Source: a virus. From it: a DNA stretch of 25,875 nt. The DNA lies in IMG/VR virus record IMGVR_UViG_3300023284_000139, positions 1-25,875 of that record; one strand, written 5' to 3'. The position numbers and the translations under genes were made by a program. Numbering within the stretch: position 1 is the stretch's first letter; each line of letters opens with the position of its first letter. A model generated the notes under the pieces. That model saw only the letters and a program-made list of their open reading frames with translations. It had not been told where the DNA came from and searched no databases. Positions 1-5,636 of this stretch are shown here, in pieces.

Positions 1-139
1 AATCCAAATACAAAGTATTCAACTCCGCACACTGTTCTTCTTTATTGCTTAAATCAGATTCGAATTCGTTACACTGGTCGGTTGGTGTTTCGATCTCGTG
101 ACGAAGTGTATCGAGTGCAGCTTCAATATTGGTATTCAT
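1..139 (-). CDS. Partial reverse-strand copy of the 63-aa coiled-coil gene at 942
   Basis: Read on the minus strand from an ATG at 139, this gives 46 residues that match the product of the gene at 942 except for four substitutions (I12L, D14H, L19P, E36Q). It runs off the window edge, so its end is unseen. The ribosome site (GGAGATAAATA before the ATG) is duplicated too. It is the only plausible minus-strand coding stretch here. It may be a real second copy in inverted orientation or a foldback assembly artefact. The differences are all replacements, with no stop or frameshift, so the reading frame is intact as far as visible. Confidence 0.45.
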   Translation of the reverse strand, partial: MNTNIEAALDTLRHEIETPTDQCNEFESDLSNKEEQCAELNTLYLD

Positions 140-153
140 TATTTATCTCCCTC
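1..153. repeat. Left arm of a 153-bp inverted repeat (partner 928-1080)
   Basis: The reverse complement of 1-153 aligns without gaps to 928-1080, with four mismatches (97.4% identity). Similarity stops sharply at 153/928 on the inner side. On the outer side it reaches the window edge, so the full repeat length is unknown. The arms enclose about 770 bases holding a promoter, a structured region and the first forward gene. Confidence 0.95.
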
Positions 154-208
154 TCTTCATTCTCTATATTATGTTAAATAAGTATTTTCTTTGTATGTAT
201 ATCCCTTA

Positions 209-287
209 TAGCGAAGCTTATAGGGATTGACATATGCTGATGAATCAGCTATAATGTAGGTATGCCGTAGGCTATAGAGCTTCGCTA
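209..287. repeat. Imperfect inverted repeat flanking a consensus promoter
   Basis: The left arm is TAGCGAAGCTTATAG (209-223) and the right arm is CTATAGAGCTTCGCTA (272-287). They are reverse complements apart from one inserted base. The 48 bases between them contain the whole promoter at 227-255. Such an arrangement could be a transcript stem, a paired operator, or crossover sites for promoter inversion. Nothing in the window decides among these. Confidence 0.75.
227..255 (+). promoter_or_regulatory. Perfect consensus sigma70-type promoter
   Basis: TTGACA at 227-232 and TATAAT at 250-255 are separated by 17 bases, an exact match to the sigma70 consensus. The start site would be near 262. No gene with a ribosome site follows for almost 490 bases, so the immediate product is probably an untranslated RNA. 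Confidence 0.8.
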
Positions 288-440
288 GCGAGATCATCAG
301 ATCGAGATAGTTAAGCGACTTGAAGGTGAGTCCCTCGGCGTAGCTCGGGACGCTGCGCCTGCTATCAGATGTCGAAGACTGTTGATAGCTTAAGGAGCCG
401 GGTTTCAAGGCTCCGCCATAGGGTAGCCAAACCCTACCCA
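262..440 (+). ncRNA. Candidate structured noncoding RNA
   Basis: The stretch starts at the predicted start site of a perfect promoter and has no supported ORF. It holds several hairpins: a GTCCC/GGGAC stem near 330-350, GGAGCC/GGCTCC at 394-414, and GGGTAG/CTACCC at 421-439. The last two stand back to back, but no U-run follows, so they are not a classical intrinsic terminator and the 3' end is a guess. No known RNA family was recognised. The remainder, 441-690, shows only a short TTCTGG/CCAGAA inverted repeat (614-628) and no convincing gene. Confidence 0.35.
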
Positions 441-695
441 ATTCAATATTTCCTGGTTACTGTCAGATTTCAAGCATACCCGGGTCTTTATCTGAAGTCC
501 CCTTACTGGCTACCTTTTCAGGTTTATGCGATTATGCGTTATTATAGTATCGAATCAGGTACTTAAATACCCTTCTGAACCACAATTCCCTTATATATCA
601 AAGGCATACCTTGTTCTGGCCTCCAGAATAGGGAGCACTGATTTCTGGCTATATGGGAATCAATGACTTACATGCAATAAACAGTGATAGGGTAC

Positions 696-724
696 TTGAC
701 ACCGACCTGCAGTCATGAGATACT
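696..724 (+). promoter_or_regulatory. Sigma70-type promoter for the first gene cluster
   Basis: TTGACA (696-701), a 17-base spacer and GATACT (719-724) predict a start near 731, just upstream of the ribosome site of the gene at 751. The upstream in-frame ATG at 715 lies inside the promoter spacer and would not be on this transcript. Confidence 0.7.
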
Positions 725-750
725 CTCCTTTCGTAAATGAGGAGATGATT

Positions 751-942
751 ATGGGTTGGTTACAAAATGTACTGGCAGGTGATTCAGCTATCAAAGCAGA
801 GCTTCTTGAGCTTGCACAGCGCAGCCGAGATGAATCCATCCCTTCTAAAGAAAGGCCGCAAGCATCATTTGCTCTTGGAATGGCGGTACAAAACGGAGAG
901 CGTCTGCAAGAAATGATTAATGAGATTGAGGGAGATAAATAA
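751..942 (+). CDS. Hypothetical 63-aa protein, first gene of the cluster
   Basis: This is a small, mostly helical, acidic protein of unknown function. The start at 751 was chosen over the in-frame ATG at 715 because a GAGGAG ribosome site lies just before 751 and the promoter's predicted start site is near 731. The sequence begins MGWLQNVLAGD and ends with an acidic helix. Its stop overlaps the next start (TAATG). The promoter places it early in its transcript. No motif suggests an activity. Confidence 0.7.
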   Translation: MGWLQNVLAGDSAIKAELLELAQRSRDESIPSKERPQASFALGMAVQNGERLQEMINEIEGDK

Positions 943-1080
943 TGAATACCAATATTGAAGCTGCACTCGATACAATTCGTGACGAGATCGAAACACTAAC
1001 CGACCAGTGTAACGAATTCGAATCTGATTTAAGCAATAAAGAAGAAGAGTGTGCGGAGTTGAATACTTTGTATTTGGATT
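928..1080. repeat. Right arm of a 153-bp inverted repeat (partner 1-153)
   Basis: This is the gapless reverse-complement match to 1-153 with four mismatches. It covers the end of the 63-aa gene at 751 and most of the gene at 942. Confidence 0.95.
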
Positions 1081-1133
1081 CGCAAGAACGTGTTGCTGAA
1101 CTCGAAGCAGAGCTGGCCGGAAAAGAGGAATGA
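942..1133 (+). CDS. Small acidic coiled-coil protein (63 aa)
   Basis: The product is almost entirely heptad-like, with repeated I/L and E/D/K positions from residue 5 to the end. This suggests one long helix that forms a coiled-coil oligomer or binds a partner. It starts in a TAATG overlap with the upstream gene, with GAGGGAGAT as ribosome site, and ends in an ATGA overlap with the next gene. A reverse-strand partial copy lies at the left edge of the window. Function is unknown. Confidence 0.75.
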   Translation: MNTNIEAALDTIRDEIETLTDQCNEFESDLSNKEEECAELNTLYLDSQERVAELEAELAGKEE

Positions 1134-1291
1134 CTCACTTGACGGTCATTGAAGCCTCTTATGACCGCGCTCTCGGTCAATCTTCAATTAGCCGGTGGTT
1201 TAGCTTGCAATCAGACGATTGTGGAGTTTCCGTCCAGGTTTGCAAGGATTGTGTGAGAAAGTACGCGTTATTCACGGATATCGTGACATGA
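1130..1291 (+). CDS. Hypothetical 53-aa protein with a cysteine pair
   Basis: The ATG overlaps the stop of the preceding gene (ATGA), with AGAGGA just upstream, so translation is probably coupled. The product (starting MTHLTVIEASYD) has three cysteines, including a CKDC pair, in its second half. That could be half of a zinc site or an oxidised pair. Family unknown. The reverse-strand ORF covering this stretch has no ribosome site and is a shadow. Confidence 0.6.
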   Translation: MTHLTVIEASYDRALGQSSISRWFSLQSDDCGVSVQVCKDCVRKYALFTDIVT

Positions 1292-1294
1292 AGC

Positions 1295-1322
1295 TTGCAA
1301 TAAACACCGCGTATGCTATACT
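1295..1322 (+). promoter_or_regulatory. Probable promoter before the gene at 1386
   Basis: TTGCAA (1295-1300), a 16-base spacer and TATACT (1317-1322) predict a start near 1329 and a leader of about 55 bases. The 11-base string TGCAATAAACA at 1296-1306 also occurs at 673-683, just upstream of the promoter at 696. Confidence 0.45.
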
Positions 1323-1385
1323 GGAGGTAAGGCTGGTCGTAGTGATCAGTCTGTAGACAGTAAACAGTAGATAGGAGAAAGACAG

Positions 1386-1637
1386 ATGTTAACAGTTAAA
1401 TGCTCGAAGAGCGACGGAACAATGCACGTATATGAAGCCTCTGGTTACACGATCAACCCGCCGAAAGAAAACGAAAATGGTAACTGGGTAACTACTGTGG
1501 ATTCGTGGAAACCCAGTGGTAGTGGTCCAATCCCTCACCAAGTCGTGAAAGAAGACTGGGGTTATGAGGCTATCTTTATTGAAAACGCCGCGGGGAAGAC
1601 GATTGACATAATCAGACCTTCGGTTGCAGGGGAATAA
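1386..1637 (+). CDS. Hypothetical 83-aa phage protein
   Basis: The start is supported by GGAGAAAG just before the ATG and by a probable promoter about 65 bases upstream. The product is soluble and mixed beta, rich in W, G and P (for example WKPSGSGPIP near the middle), with no transmembrane segment or cysteine pattern beyond Cys6. Function not recognised. One base separates its stop from the next possible start (GTG 1639), so the cluster continues downstream. Confidence 0.7.
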   Translation: MLTVKCSKSDGTMHVYEASGYTINPPKENENGNWVTTVDSWKPSGSGPIPHQVVKEDWGYEAIFIENAAGKTIDIIRPSVAGE

Positions 1638-1638
1638 G

Positions 1639-1704
1639 GTGGAGAGAGTCGTTACAGTTATTCACGGCAAGACACTTAATCGTGTCGAGTGTTCGGCAGT
1701 TTAG
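1639..1704 (+). CDS. Short GTG ORF (21 aa), possible 5' part of the next gene
   Basis: It starts one base after the preceding stop with a GTG and reads V E R V V T V I H G K T before a TAG at 1702-1704. It is too short to look like an independent gene. It overlaps the next ORF in another frame by up to 16 bases, so both could be one gene interrupted by a one-base shift between 1680 and 1701. Alternatively it is a leader coupled through the TAGTG overlap at 1702-1706. Confidence 0.35.
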   Translation: MERVVTVIHGKTLNRVECSAV

Positions 1705-1925
1705 TGGATATCGAAACAACAGATGAAGAAGAACTCGCGGTCTCACGGCTTGAGGCCGCGCTTAAGGATTTCCCGAATACGATTTGGCTATTCGCTGCTA
1801 GTGGTTCTTTGTATGTAATGAAGAATGGTCCGGACGGCGAGCACGTAGTTGAAGCAGATGGCTGCATGGATAGCGATTATATAATCGGACAACTGTTTGT
1901 GGATTGCGACGGAGGAGATTGGTGA
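1689..1925 (+). CDS. Hypothetical acidic 73-78-aa protein, start uncertain
   Basis: The frame opens with GTG at 1689 or, more credibly, GTG at 1704, which overlaps the preceding TAG. Neither has a good ribosome site, which is why a lost upstream segment (the 21-aa ORF at 1639) is suspected. The product is strongly acidic (stretches such as DIETTDEEE) with a short beta-like middle (TIWLFAASGSLYVM) and a DCDGGDW end. Function is unknown. It ends in a TGATG overlap with the next ORF. Confidence 0.6.
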   Translation: MFGSLVDIETTDEEELAVSRLEAALKDFPNTIWLFAASGSLYVMKNGPDGEHVVEADGCMDSDYIIGQLFVDCDGGDW

Positions 1926-2070
1926 TGAGATTCGAGGCGTACATTTGCGATGACGGCAATGTTTGGTTTCCTGGAATAGAGTCTTGGATTTTCTTATAAA
2001 CCATGCAGCTCTAACAAAAGTCACTGACCTACCTGATGATTTTATTCCACCGAGGAGATATCGAAAATGA
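1925..2070 (+). CDS. Hypothetical small protein, probably split by a one-base shift
   Basis: From the ATG at 1925 the frame gives 24 residues (MRFEAYICDDGNVWFPGIES plus four) and stops at 1997-1999. The -1 frame, open from 1954, carries a natural-looking continuation (LDFLINHAALTKV, then DLPDDFIPPRRYRK). It ends at 2068-2070 in an ATGA overlap with the next gene, exactly the junction style used elsewhere here. A single protein of about 48 residues is likely if one base is missing from the sequence near 1980-1990. I see no classical slippery heptamer. Function unknown. Confidence 0.45.
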
Positions 2071-2222
2071 ATTGGAAAGAAGTTTTGGAATCATACTCTC
2101 GAAGCAAAGCGCTCGCAGTCTCATGCCTGGTAGTTGTGGTAGCCGGAGCGTTTGCTATTCATGAAGGATTTGGTATGATCGTTCTAGGCATTATAGGAGC
2201 GTTCTGGTCGGTGCGCTACTAA
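2067..2222 (+). CDS. Small two-helix membrane protein (51 aa)
   Basis: A GAGGAG ribosome site precedes the ATG. After a polar N-terminus with several charges come two hydrophobic stretches, about residues 18-31 and 36-47, joined by a short HEGFG turn. This indicates a hairpin inner-membrane protein. It ends with a TAATG overlap into the next gene. No family recognised. Holins and superinfection-exclusion proteins can look like this, but nothing nearby supports a specific role. Confidence 0.6.
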   Translation: MNWKEVLESYSRSKALAVSCLVVVVAGAFAIHEGFGMIVLGIIGAFWSVRY

Positions 2223-2458
2223 TGCAAAATCTTGGTAAATACATGTGCGTCACTCACCCGGAAAAGTCGATCACCGGCAAGACGAACATTTGGACTATCT
2301 GTGATCGGAGTAACACACCCCTCGGCGAAGTAAAGTGGTTTGGTCGGTGGAGATGCTATGCATTCTTTCCGGAACCTGGCACAGCGTTTAACGCATCTTG
2401 CATGGAAGAGCTTGTCATTTTCTGCAAGTTCTGGACGGAAGAACAGAGGAGTAAGTGA
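2222..2458 (+). CDS. Conserved-type small phage protein (78 aa)
   Basis: The core, with LGEVKWFGRWRCYAFFPEPGT followed by an FN.SCMEEL segment, resembles a small protein pattern I know from many tailed phages: a beta strand with W/R/Y residues, an FPEPGT turn, then a helix. No biochemical function is established to my knowledge. The start is the ATG overlapping the previous stop (TAATG). The end overlaps the next start (TGATG). Confidence 0.75.
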   Translation: MQNLGKYMCVTHPEKSITGKTNIWTICDRSNTPLGEVKWFGRWRCYAFFPEPGTAFNASCMEELVIFCKFWTEEQRSK

Positions 2459-2673
2459 TGTTTGAATTCATAATCATAACCTGGCTGCTTCCTAATGTTC
2501 CGGTTAACGCAAATTCTTTCCTACACGAGTCTCAGCAGGAGTGTGTGCAGTTTTACAATAAGGTGGACACTTTGTTTGAACAGTTTCGAGAAGCGGACGA
2601 TCGCTTTCACTACGACATATCTGAATGTGCTAAAAAAGAGGAAAAGGATGGCGATGAAATTACACATCTCTGA
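2458..2673 (+). CDS. Hypothetical 71-aa protein with hydrophobic N-terminus
   Basis: Start chosen at ATG 2458 (TGATG overlap, AGAGGAG ribosome site) rather than the upstream GTG. Residues 2-14 are hydrophobic (FEFIIITWLLPNV) and are followed by a polar, helical, acidic body with two cysteines. This may be a short signal peptide or membrane anchor, although a positively charged N-terminus is lacking. The 3' end overlaps the next gene by 26 bases. Function unknown. Confidence 0.55.
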   Translation: MFEFIIITWLLPNVPVNANSFLHESQQECVQFYNKVDTLFEQFREADDRFHYDISECAKKEEKDGDEITHL

Positions 2674-2941
2674 AAAAGATTTGGTAGTCGGTGCGACGTA
2701 TCTCGGCGAGTTTTTTTATCCTTTCGTATGGACCGGAGAAGGATTCCTCTGTCAAGCATGTGCGGCATGGGAACTAAAAGATTTCAGCTTTTGTACTCGA
2801 TACAACGTGTTCTTACCTTACAAGTTGGTGGAGTATCCAGATTCTCTTGGTGGAGACTTGGCAATATTACGACATGCATGTCGTGAGGCGAAGGCCGCTA
2901 TAAAGGAGGCTTTACCGGATTGGATAAGGAGATTATTTTGA
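2648..2941 (+). CDS. Hypothetical 97-aa protein
   Basis: The frame is open further upstream, but AGAGGA five bases before ATG 2648 marks this start, and the residues upstream look out of frame. The product (MAMKLHISEKDLVVG) has a compact beta-rich half with an FLCQACAAW motif and a helical C-terminus ending in IRRLF. CxxC is present once, so a metal site would need further ligands. It ends four bases into the next gene. Confidence 0.65.
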   Translation: MAMKLHISEKDLVVGATYLGEFFYPFVWTGEGFLCQACAAWELKDFSFCTRYNVFLPYKLVEYPDSLGGDLAILRHACREAKAAIKEALPDWIRRLF

Positions 2942-3285
2942 GTGAAGGACATCATACGCAAGAGCAAATTGATAAAGCTTTTGCCGCCATACCGAAATTA
3001 CTTCGTCTTTTACAAGATGCAGGTATCCAGAATCCGTCTGTAGAACTTCACGCAGATGCATCTGGTAAACTTGTTCTTGGAACGACAATGGATGACTTCA
3101 CTAATGGACAAATCGAGTTTGCTATGGATTTGGTGAAGAGTCAGCGCCCTTACGACATGCTTGGGTTGTCCGATAAAATAGGCATCACAAGCTGTTGTGG
3201 TTTTGTTACGTTCGCGGAAGAGCTTGAGAAAAAGGGAGAGGATAGGGTTGATTACACGCACTATTCTTTGGATGATGGCTTATGA
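2938..3285 (+). CDS. Hypothetical 115-aa protein, TTG start
   Basis: The best start is TTG 2938, six bases after AAGGAG; an upstream TTG at 2920 has no ribosome site. The product begins with a helical segment (HHTQEQIDKAFAAIPKLLRL), then a beta-like stretch, and contains a CC pair (TSCCGFVTF). It is acidic overall and not recognised as any family. Its stop overlaps the next ATG by four bases. Confidence 0.65.
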   Translation: MSEGHHTQEQIDKAFAAIPKLLRLLQDAGIQNPSVELHADASGKLVLGTTMDDFTNGQIEFAMDLVKSQRPYDMLGLSDKIGITSCCGFVTFAEELEKKGEDRVDYTHYSLDDGL

Positions 3286-3686
3286 GTAATCACGACCATC
3301 CGTGCGAGCACTGCGGAGAAGACTTGCGACATTTAGGCCTGCATCACGAAAAGAACTGTGGTGGCGGACCCGGCAAGGAACGAGCGGATAATGAGCGAGT
3401 GACTGATCAAGGATTTACTCCACTAGGCAGACCTTGGATTGTGTGTGCAGCTATCCGCTATGAAGGTGGATTAGTTGTACCCAGCGCCCGTCACTTTGAT
3501 CGACTCGCCACGATAATTCATCGTAAAATATGTGGCGATAAAAAGGTACCGCACGATCAGGGCTTCATTGATCAGTGGGGTCGATTCTACAACAGAAAAG
3601 ATGCATTACAGGTTGCATTGCAGAACAAACAATGTTATCGTAACCCTGATGCAGTTTTCGAACTGTACAGCGAAGACCTTTACTAA
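3282..3686 (+). CDS. Phage protein with N-terminal zinc-finger-like motif (134 aa)
   Basis: The N-terminus has CEHC at residues 8-11, then HLGLHHEKNC, consistent with a C2HC zinc knuckle. The C-terminal part (AAIRYEGGLVVPSARHFD, then DQGFIDQWGRFYNRKDAL) matches a pattern I know from small uncharacterised phage proteins carrying a DQGF..dGRFv.R.eA segment. Its role is unknown; a nucleic-acid-binding role is plausible from the zinc motif only. Starts in an ATGA overlap. Confidence 0.75.
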   Translation: MSNHDHPCEHCGEDLRHLGLHHEKNCGGGPGKERADNERVTDQGFTPLGRPWIVCAAIRYEGGLVVPSARHFDRLATIIHRKICGDKKVPHDQGFIDQWGRFYNRKDALQVALQNKQCYRNPDAVFELYSEDLY

Positions 3687-3701
3687 GGCGAGGAGATGAC
3701 C

Positions 3702-3971
3702 ATGCAGTACAAAGGACAAGGATTCGACGGCGAGACGATTATTCCGGATGAAGATAATCCACGGCTCGGGAGACAAATAGAGCGCGTGTTTAAAGCTATC
3801 AAAGACGGAGCCTGGAATTCACTGGCCAGTATCTCAAAAAGGACAGATTCTCCAGAGAGTTCTGTGTCTGCTCGCCTGCGCGACCTTCGTAAGTTTAAGT
3901 TCGGAAGTCATACGATCGAAAGGAAGCGCCACGAGACAGGTTTGCACCTTTATCGATTGGTGCCATCATGA
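3702..3971 (+). CDS. Winged helix-turn-helix DNA-binding protein (89 aa)
   Basis: AGGAG directly abuts the ATG at 3696, so the ATG at 3702, six bases away, is the better start. Residues about 25-75 form a winged-helix pattern: a first helix (QIERVFKAIKDG), then SLASISKRTDSPESSVSARLRDLRK as helix-turn-helix, then a wing (THTIERKR-like, seen as SHTIERKR). Close relatives of this pattern occur in many phages as probable transcription regulators. It overlaps the next gene as ATGA. Confidence 0.75.
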   Translation: MQYKGQGFDGETIIPDEDNPRLGRQIERVFKAIKDGAWNSLASISKRTDSPESSVSARLRDLRKFKFGSHTIERKRHETGLHLYRLVPS

Positions 3972-4144
3972 GCCCGATCGCAATCGCCGCAGTATTGGAG
4001 TTTCATTTTTTATGGAACCCGAACACAGACGGTACCTACGCAAAGAATCCGGAAGCCATTCGGCAGTGCAGAGCAGCAGGTTTAATTGACCCCCTACGGA
4101 GCGCGTGTTACTGGTTTTACGTACGCGCTTACCCCTCTTGGTAA
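3968..4144 (+). CDS. 5' part of a phage helix-rich gene, probably frameshifted
   Basis: Begins MSPIAIAAVLEFHF and reads a family-like pattern to AAGLID at 4089, after which the frame becomes implausible and stops at 4142-4144. The continuation of the family pattern (YGARVTGFTYALTPLGKEFVEQL) is found in the +1 frame of the next ORF. The switch falls on a run of five C at 4090-4094. With four C, both parts read as one protein of about 165 residues. Known phage relatives of this type have an N-terminal helix, a variable loop and a LT..G..fve.L ending. Confidence 0.55.
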   Translation: MSPIAIAAVLEFHFLWNPNTDGTYAKNPEAIRQCRAAGLIDPLRSACYWFYVRAYPSW

Positions 4145-4466
4145 AGAGTTCGTGGAGCAGTTGCAAGCTTTGGTTCCTGGCGACGGCGATCAGTTGAAAA
4201 TCGTTGTGGAGAAAATCGGCGACATCACCTGCATGGAAATAGAGGGAGATGCTCAAATAATCGGCGAGGCGTACCACGAATTTTTGGTCAACAAACTTAC
4301 GGAAGACAACCTCCGTCTGACTGCTGAACTGGAAGCGGAGTCTAAACTTGCGGGCCGATACAAAGCACAATACAACCGTGTTTGCAAATCCAAAAAAGGG
4401 CTTTCTGCAACTACCCGAGACCTTCGCGCGAGATTAGGTGCTATACACAGTGTTGCGGATATCTAG
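4086..4466 (+). CDS. 3' part of the split gene: LTPLG motif plus coiled coil
   Basis: The only start available in this frame is a TTG without ribosome site, another sign that it continues the upstream ORF. It has the strand-turn-helix YALTPLGKEFVEQLQAL near its beginning, then a beta-like segment (KIVVEKIGDITCMEIEGD). A long heptad-rich helix follows (roughly residues 70-95). The tail is basic (KSKKGLSATTRDLRAR). Function unknown. Confidence 0.55.
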   Translation: MTPYGARVTGFTYALTPLGKEFVEQLQALVPGDGDQLKIVVEKIGDITCMEIEGDAQIIGEAYHEFLVNKLTEDNLRLTAELEAESKLAGRYKAQYNRVCKSKKGLSATTRDLRARLGAIHSVADI

Positions 4467-4477
4467 GATATTATTGA

Positions 4478-4675
4478 ATGATCTGCTGGCCTTTCAAAAG
4501 TCGTCGTAGGAAGCTTCAAGAACAACACGAAGAGTTGACTAGGTTGCTTATGCAAATCGCCAATGCTGCGCTAAAGTATCGTGGCCCTGCTAACAACATT
4601 CACCAACGTAAAGCACACGCTCGTCATTTGGATCGTTTGCTTGCTGAGTACAAGAAAAAGATGTATTGGAACTAA
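4478..4675 (+). CDS. Small basic helical protein (65 aa)
   Basis: Begins MICWPFKSRRRKLQEQ and is rich in K, R and L, with predicted helices through most of its length. The basic N-terminus could bind nucleic acid or membrane lipids. The ribosome site is weak (AGGAT about 12 bases upstream). Not recognised. Confidence 0.5.
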   Translation: MICWPFKSRRRKLQEQHEELTRLLMQIANAALKYRGPANNIHQRKAHARHLDRLLAEYKKKMYWN

Positions 4676-4700
4676 AGATTTACAAAAGGAGATCGTGCTA

Positions 4701-5135
4701 ATGAAGAGAGTGTTTTTAGTGTTAACAATGTTGCTTTTGTCCTTAAACGCATTTGGACAAATAGACCCGCCTTTCGAGGAAATTCTTCTTGAAATCGAAA
4801 CATCGAATGTGTTTCTTGAGCAGATAGAAGAGAATACAGAAAGGCCGCTTAAGGTGGTGTTTAAATACGGAAGTTGTTTTATTCTTTTGTCCACTCAAAC
4901 TACAGGATACTTGGACTATCAAATTCGCACTTCCACCACGGACATAAGACTGACTAACCCGCTTGGAACTTTTGTTATTGGGGTTATACCAGGAACGGAT
5001 AAAGACAATGCTCGGGAATTTCTCATAGCTGTTTTTAACGATCGTAACGGAACAGAGTTTGTTCTAGCAGATGCTCCTGTTGTTAACACCTCGCCTAATT
5101 GCGGAGAGTTTAACGTATTGGCTTTGGGCCTCTAG
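4701..5135 (+). CDS. Secreted or periplasmic protein with signal peptide (144 aa)
   Basis: The ATG at 4701 has AAAGGAG upstream and opens a textbook Sec signal: MKR, then a hydrophobic core VFLVLTMLLLSL, then NAFG before QIDPP as likely cleavage site. The in-frame extension upstream to 4581 overlaps the previous gene and lacks a ribosome site. The mature part is beta-rich with two cysteines, around residues 58 and 134, which could form a disulfide in the periplasm. Function unknown; an envelope or superinfection role is only a guess. Confidence 0.75.
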   Translation: MKRVFLVLTMLLLSLNAFGQIDPPFEEILLEIETSNVFLEQIEENTERPLKVVFKYGSCFILLSTQTTGYLDYQIRTSTTDIRLTNPLGTFVIGVIPGTDKDNAREFLIAVFNDRNGTEFVLADAPVVNTSPNCGEFNVLALGL

Positions 5136-5140
5136 CTAAG

Positions 5141-5353
5141 GTGAAACACATGCTCGACTTTCTTATTAACCTTTGTCCTTTTATGTCATTGGAGAGAGGA
5201 GGTCGAGCAACTAATTCAGAACTGCGTCGATGGTTTGATCGAGGCAGTGTATATGTAAACGGACAACCGGTTGATTGGAACGCTCCTGTGCCGGAGAAAT
5301 GGATCAGCTTAGTGTTGCACCCGCGATCGAAAAAGAGATGCACATTATGGTAA
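5141..5353 (+). CDS. S4-like small phage protein (70 aa)
   Basis: The central part, ATNSELRRWFDRGSVYVNGQPV followed by a P..W.SLVLHPRSKK end, matches a small S4-fold-like phage protein pattern (a helix with ..SElRRW, then a v.iNG turn, then a beta strand). S4 domains bind structured RNA, so RNA binding is the natural hypothesis; no experimental function is known to me. Start is GTG 5141 (TAAGGTG context) or ATG 5150. Confidence 0.65.
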   Translation: MKHMLDFLINLCPFMSLERGGRATNSELRRWFDRGSVYVNGQPVDWNAPVPEKWISLVLHPRSKKRCTLW

Positions 5354-5408
5354 ATAAAGCTTGCGGTGACGAATTGATTCTGTTATTGTGGTTTCTGAGG
5401 AGAGATTT

Positions 5409-5636
5409 ATGTTAACCAAGTTCCTGGACAATCTGGAGACAGAACTTAATCAATATGCTAATAAAGCATCCGATGAGGCGGACGGCACAGATGATCATAT
5501 TGAGAAGATGTGTGCTCGCTTTAAAGAAGAAGTGTTTCGAGATATTAACTCAGCGATCCACGACGCTCTCGACCGTTCCGTTGTTTATTTGATGGAAGAA
5601 CGTCTTCCCGAGCTTATGAAGGAGGGTAAGAAATGA
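5409..5636 (+). CDS. Hypothetical acidic helical protein (75 aa)
   Basis: The GAGGAG ribosome site sits before ATG 5409; an in-frame GTG at 5388 lacks one. The product is helical and acidic (MLTKFLDNLETELNQ), without recognised motifs. It overlaps the Toprim gene by four bases (ATGA), so the two are probably made together and could interact. A weak promoter-like pair (TTGCGG 5361, TATTGT 5384, 17-base spacer) lies just upstream. Confidence 0.65.
   Translation: MLTKFLDNLETELNQYANKASDEADGTDDHIEKMCARFKEEVFRDINSAIHDALDRSVVYLMEERLPELMKEGKK

Noticed and set aside
169-441. A 90-codon minus-strand ORF across the promoter region
   Set aside because: No ribosome site, opposite to every other credible complete gene, unnatural product, and it covers a perfect promoter and hairpins.
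715-750. Upstream ATG for the first gene
   Set aside because: It lies inside the promoter spacer; the ATG at 751 has the ribosome site.
673-1306. Shared 11-mer TGCAATAAACA upstream of two genes as an operator
   Set aside because: Only two copies, not symmetric, and at different positions relative to the promoters; chance is possible.
1984-1999. Programmed -1 frameshift
   Set aside because: No X XXY YYZ heptamer in the correct phase was found near the shift, so a sequence error or mutation is more likely.
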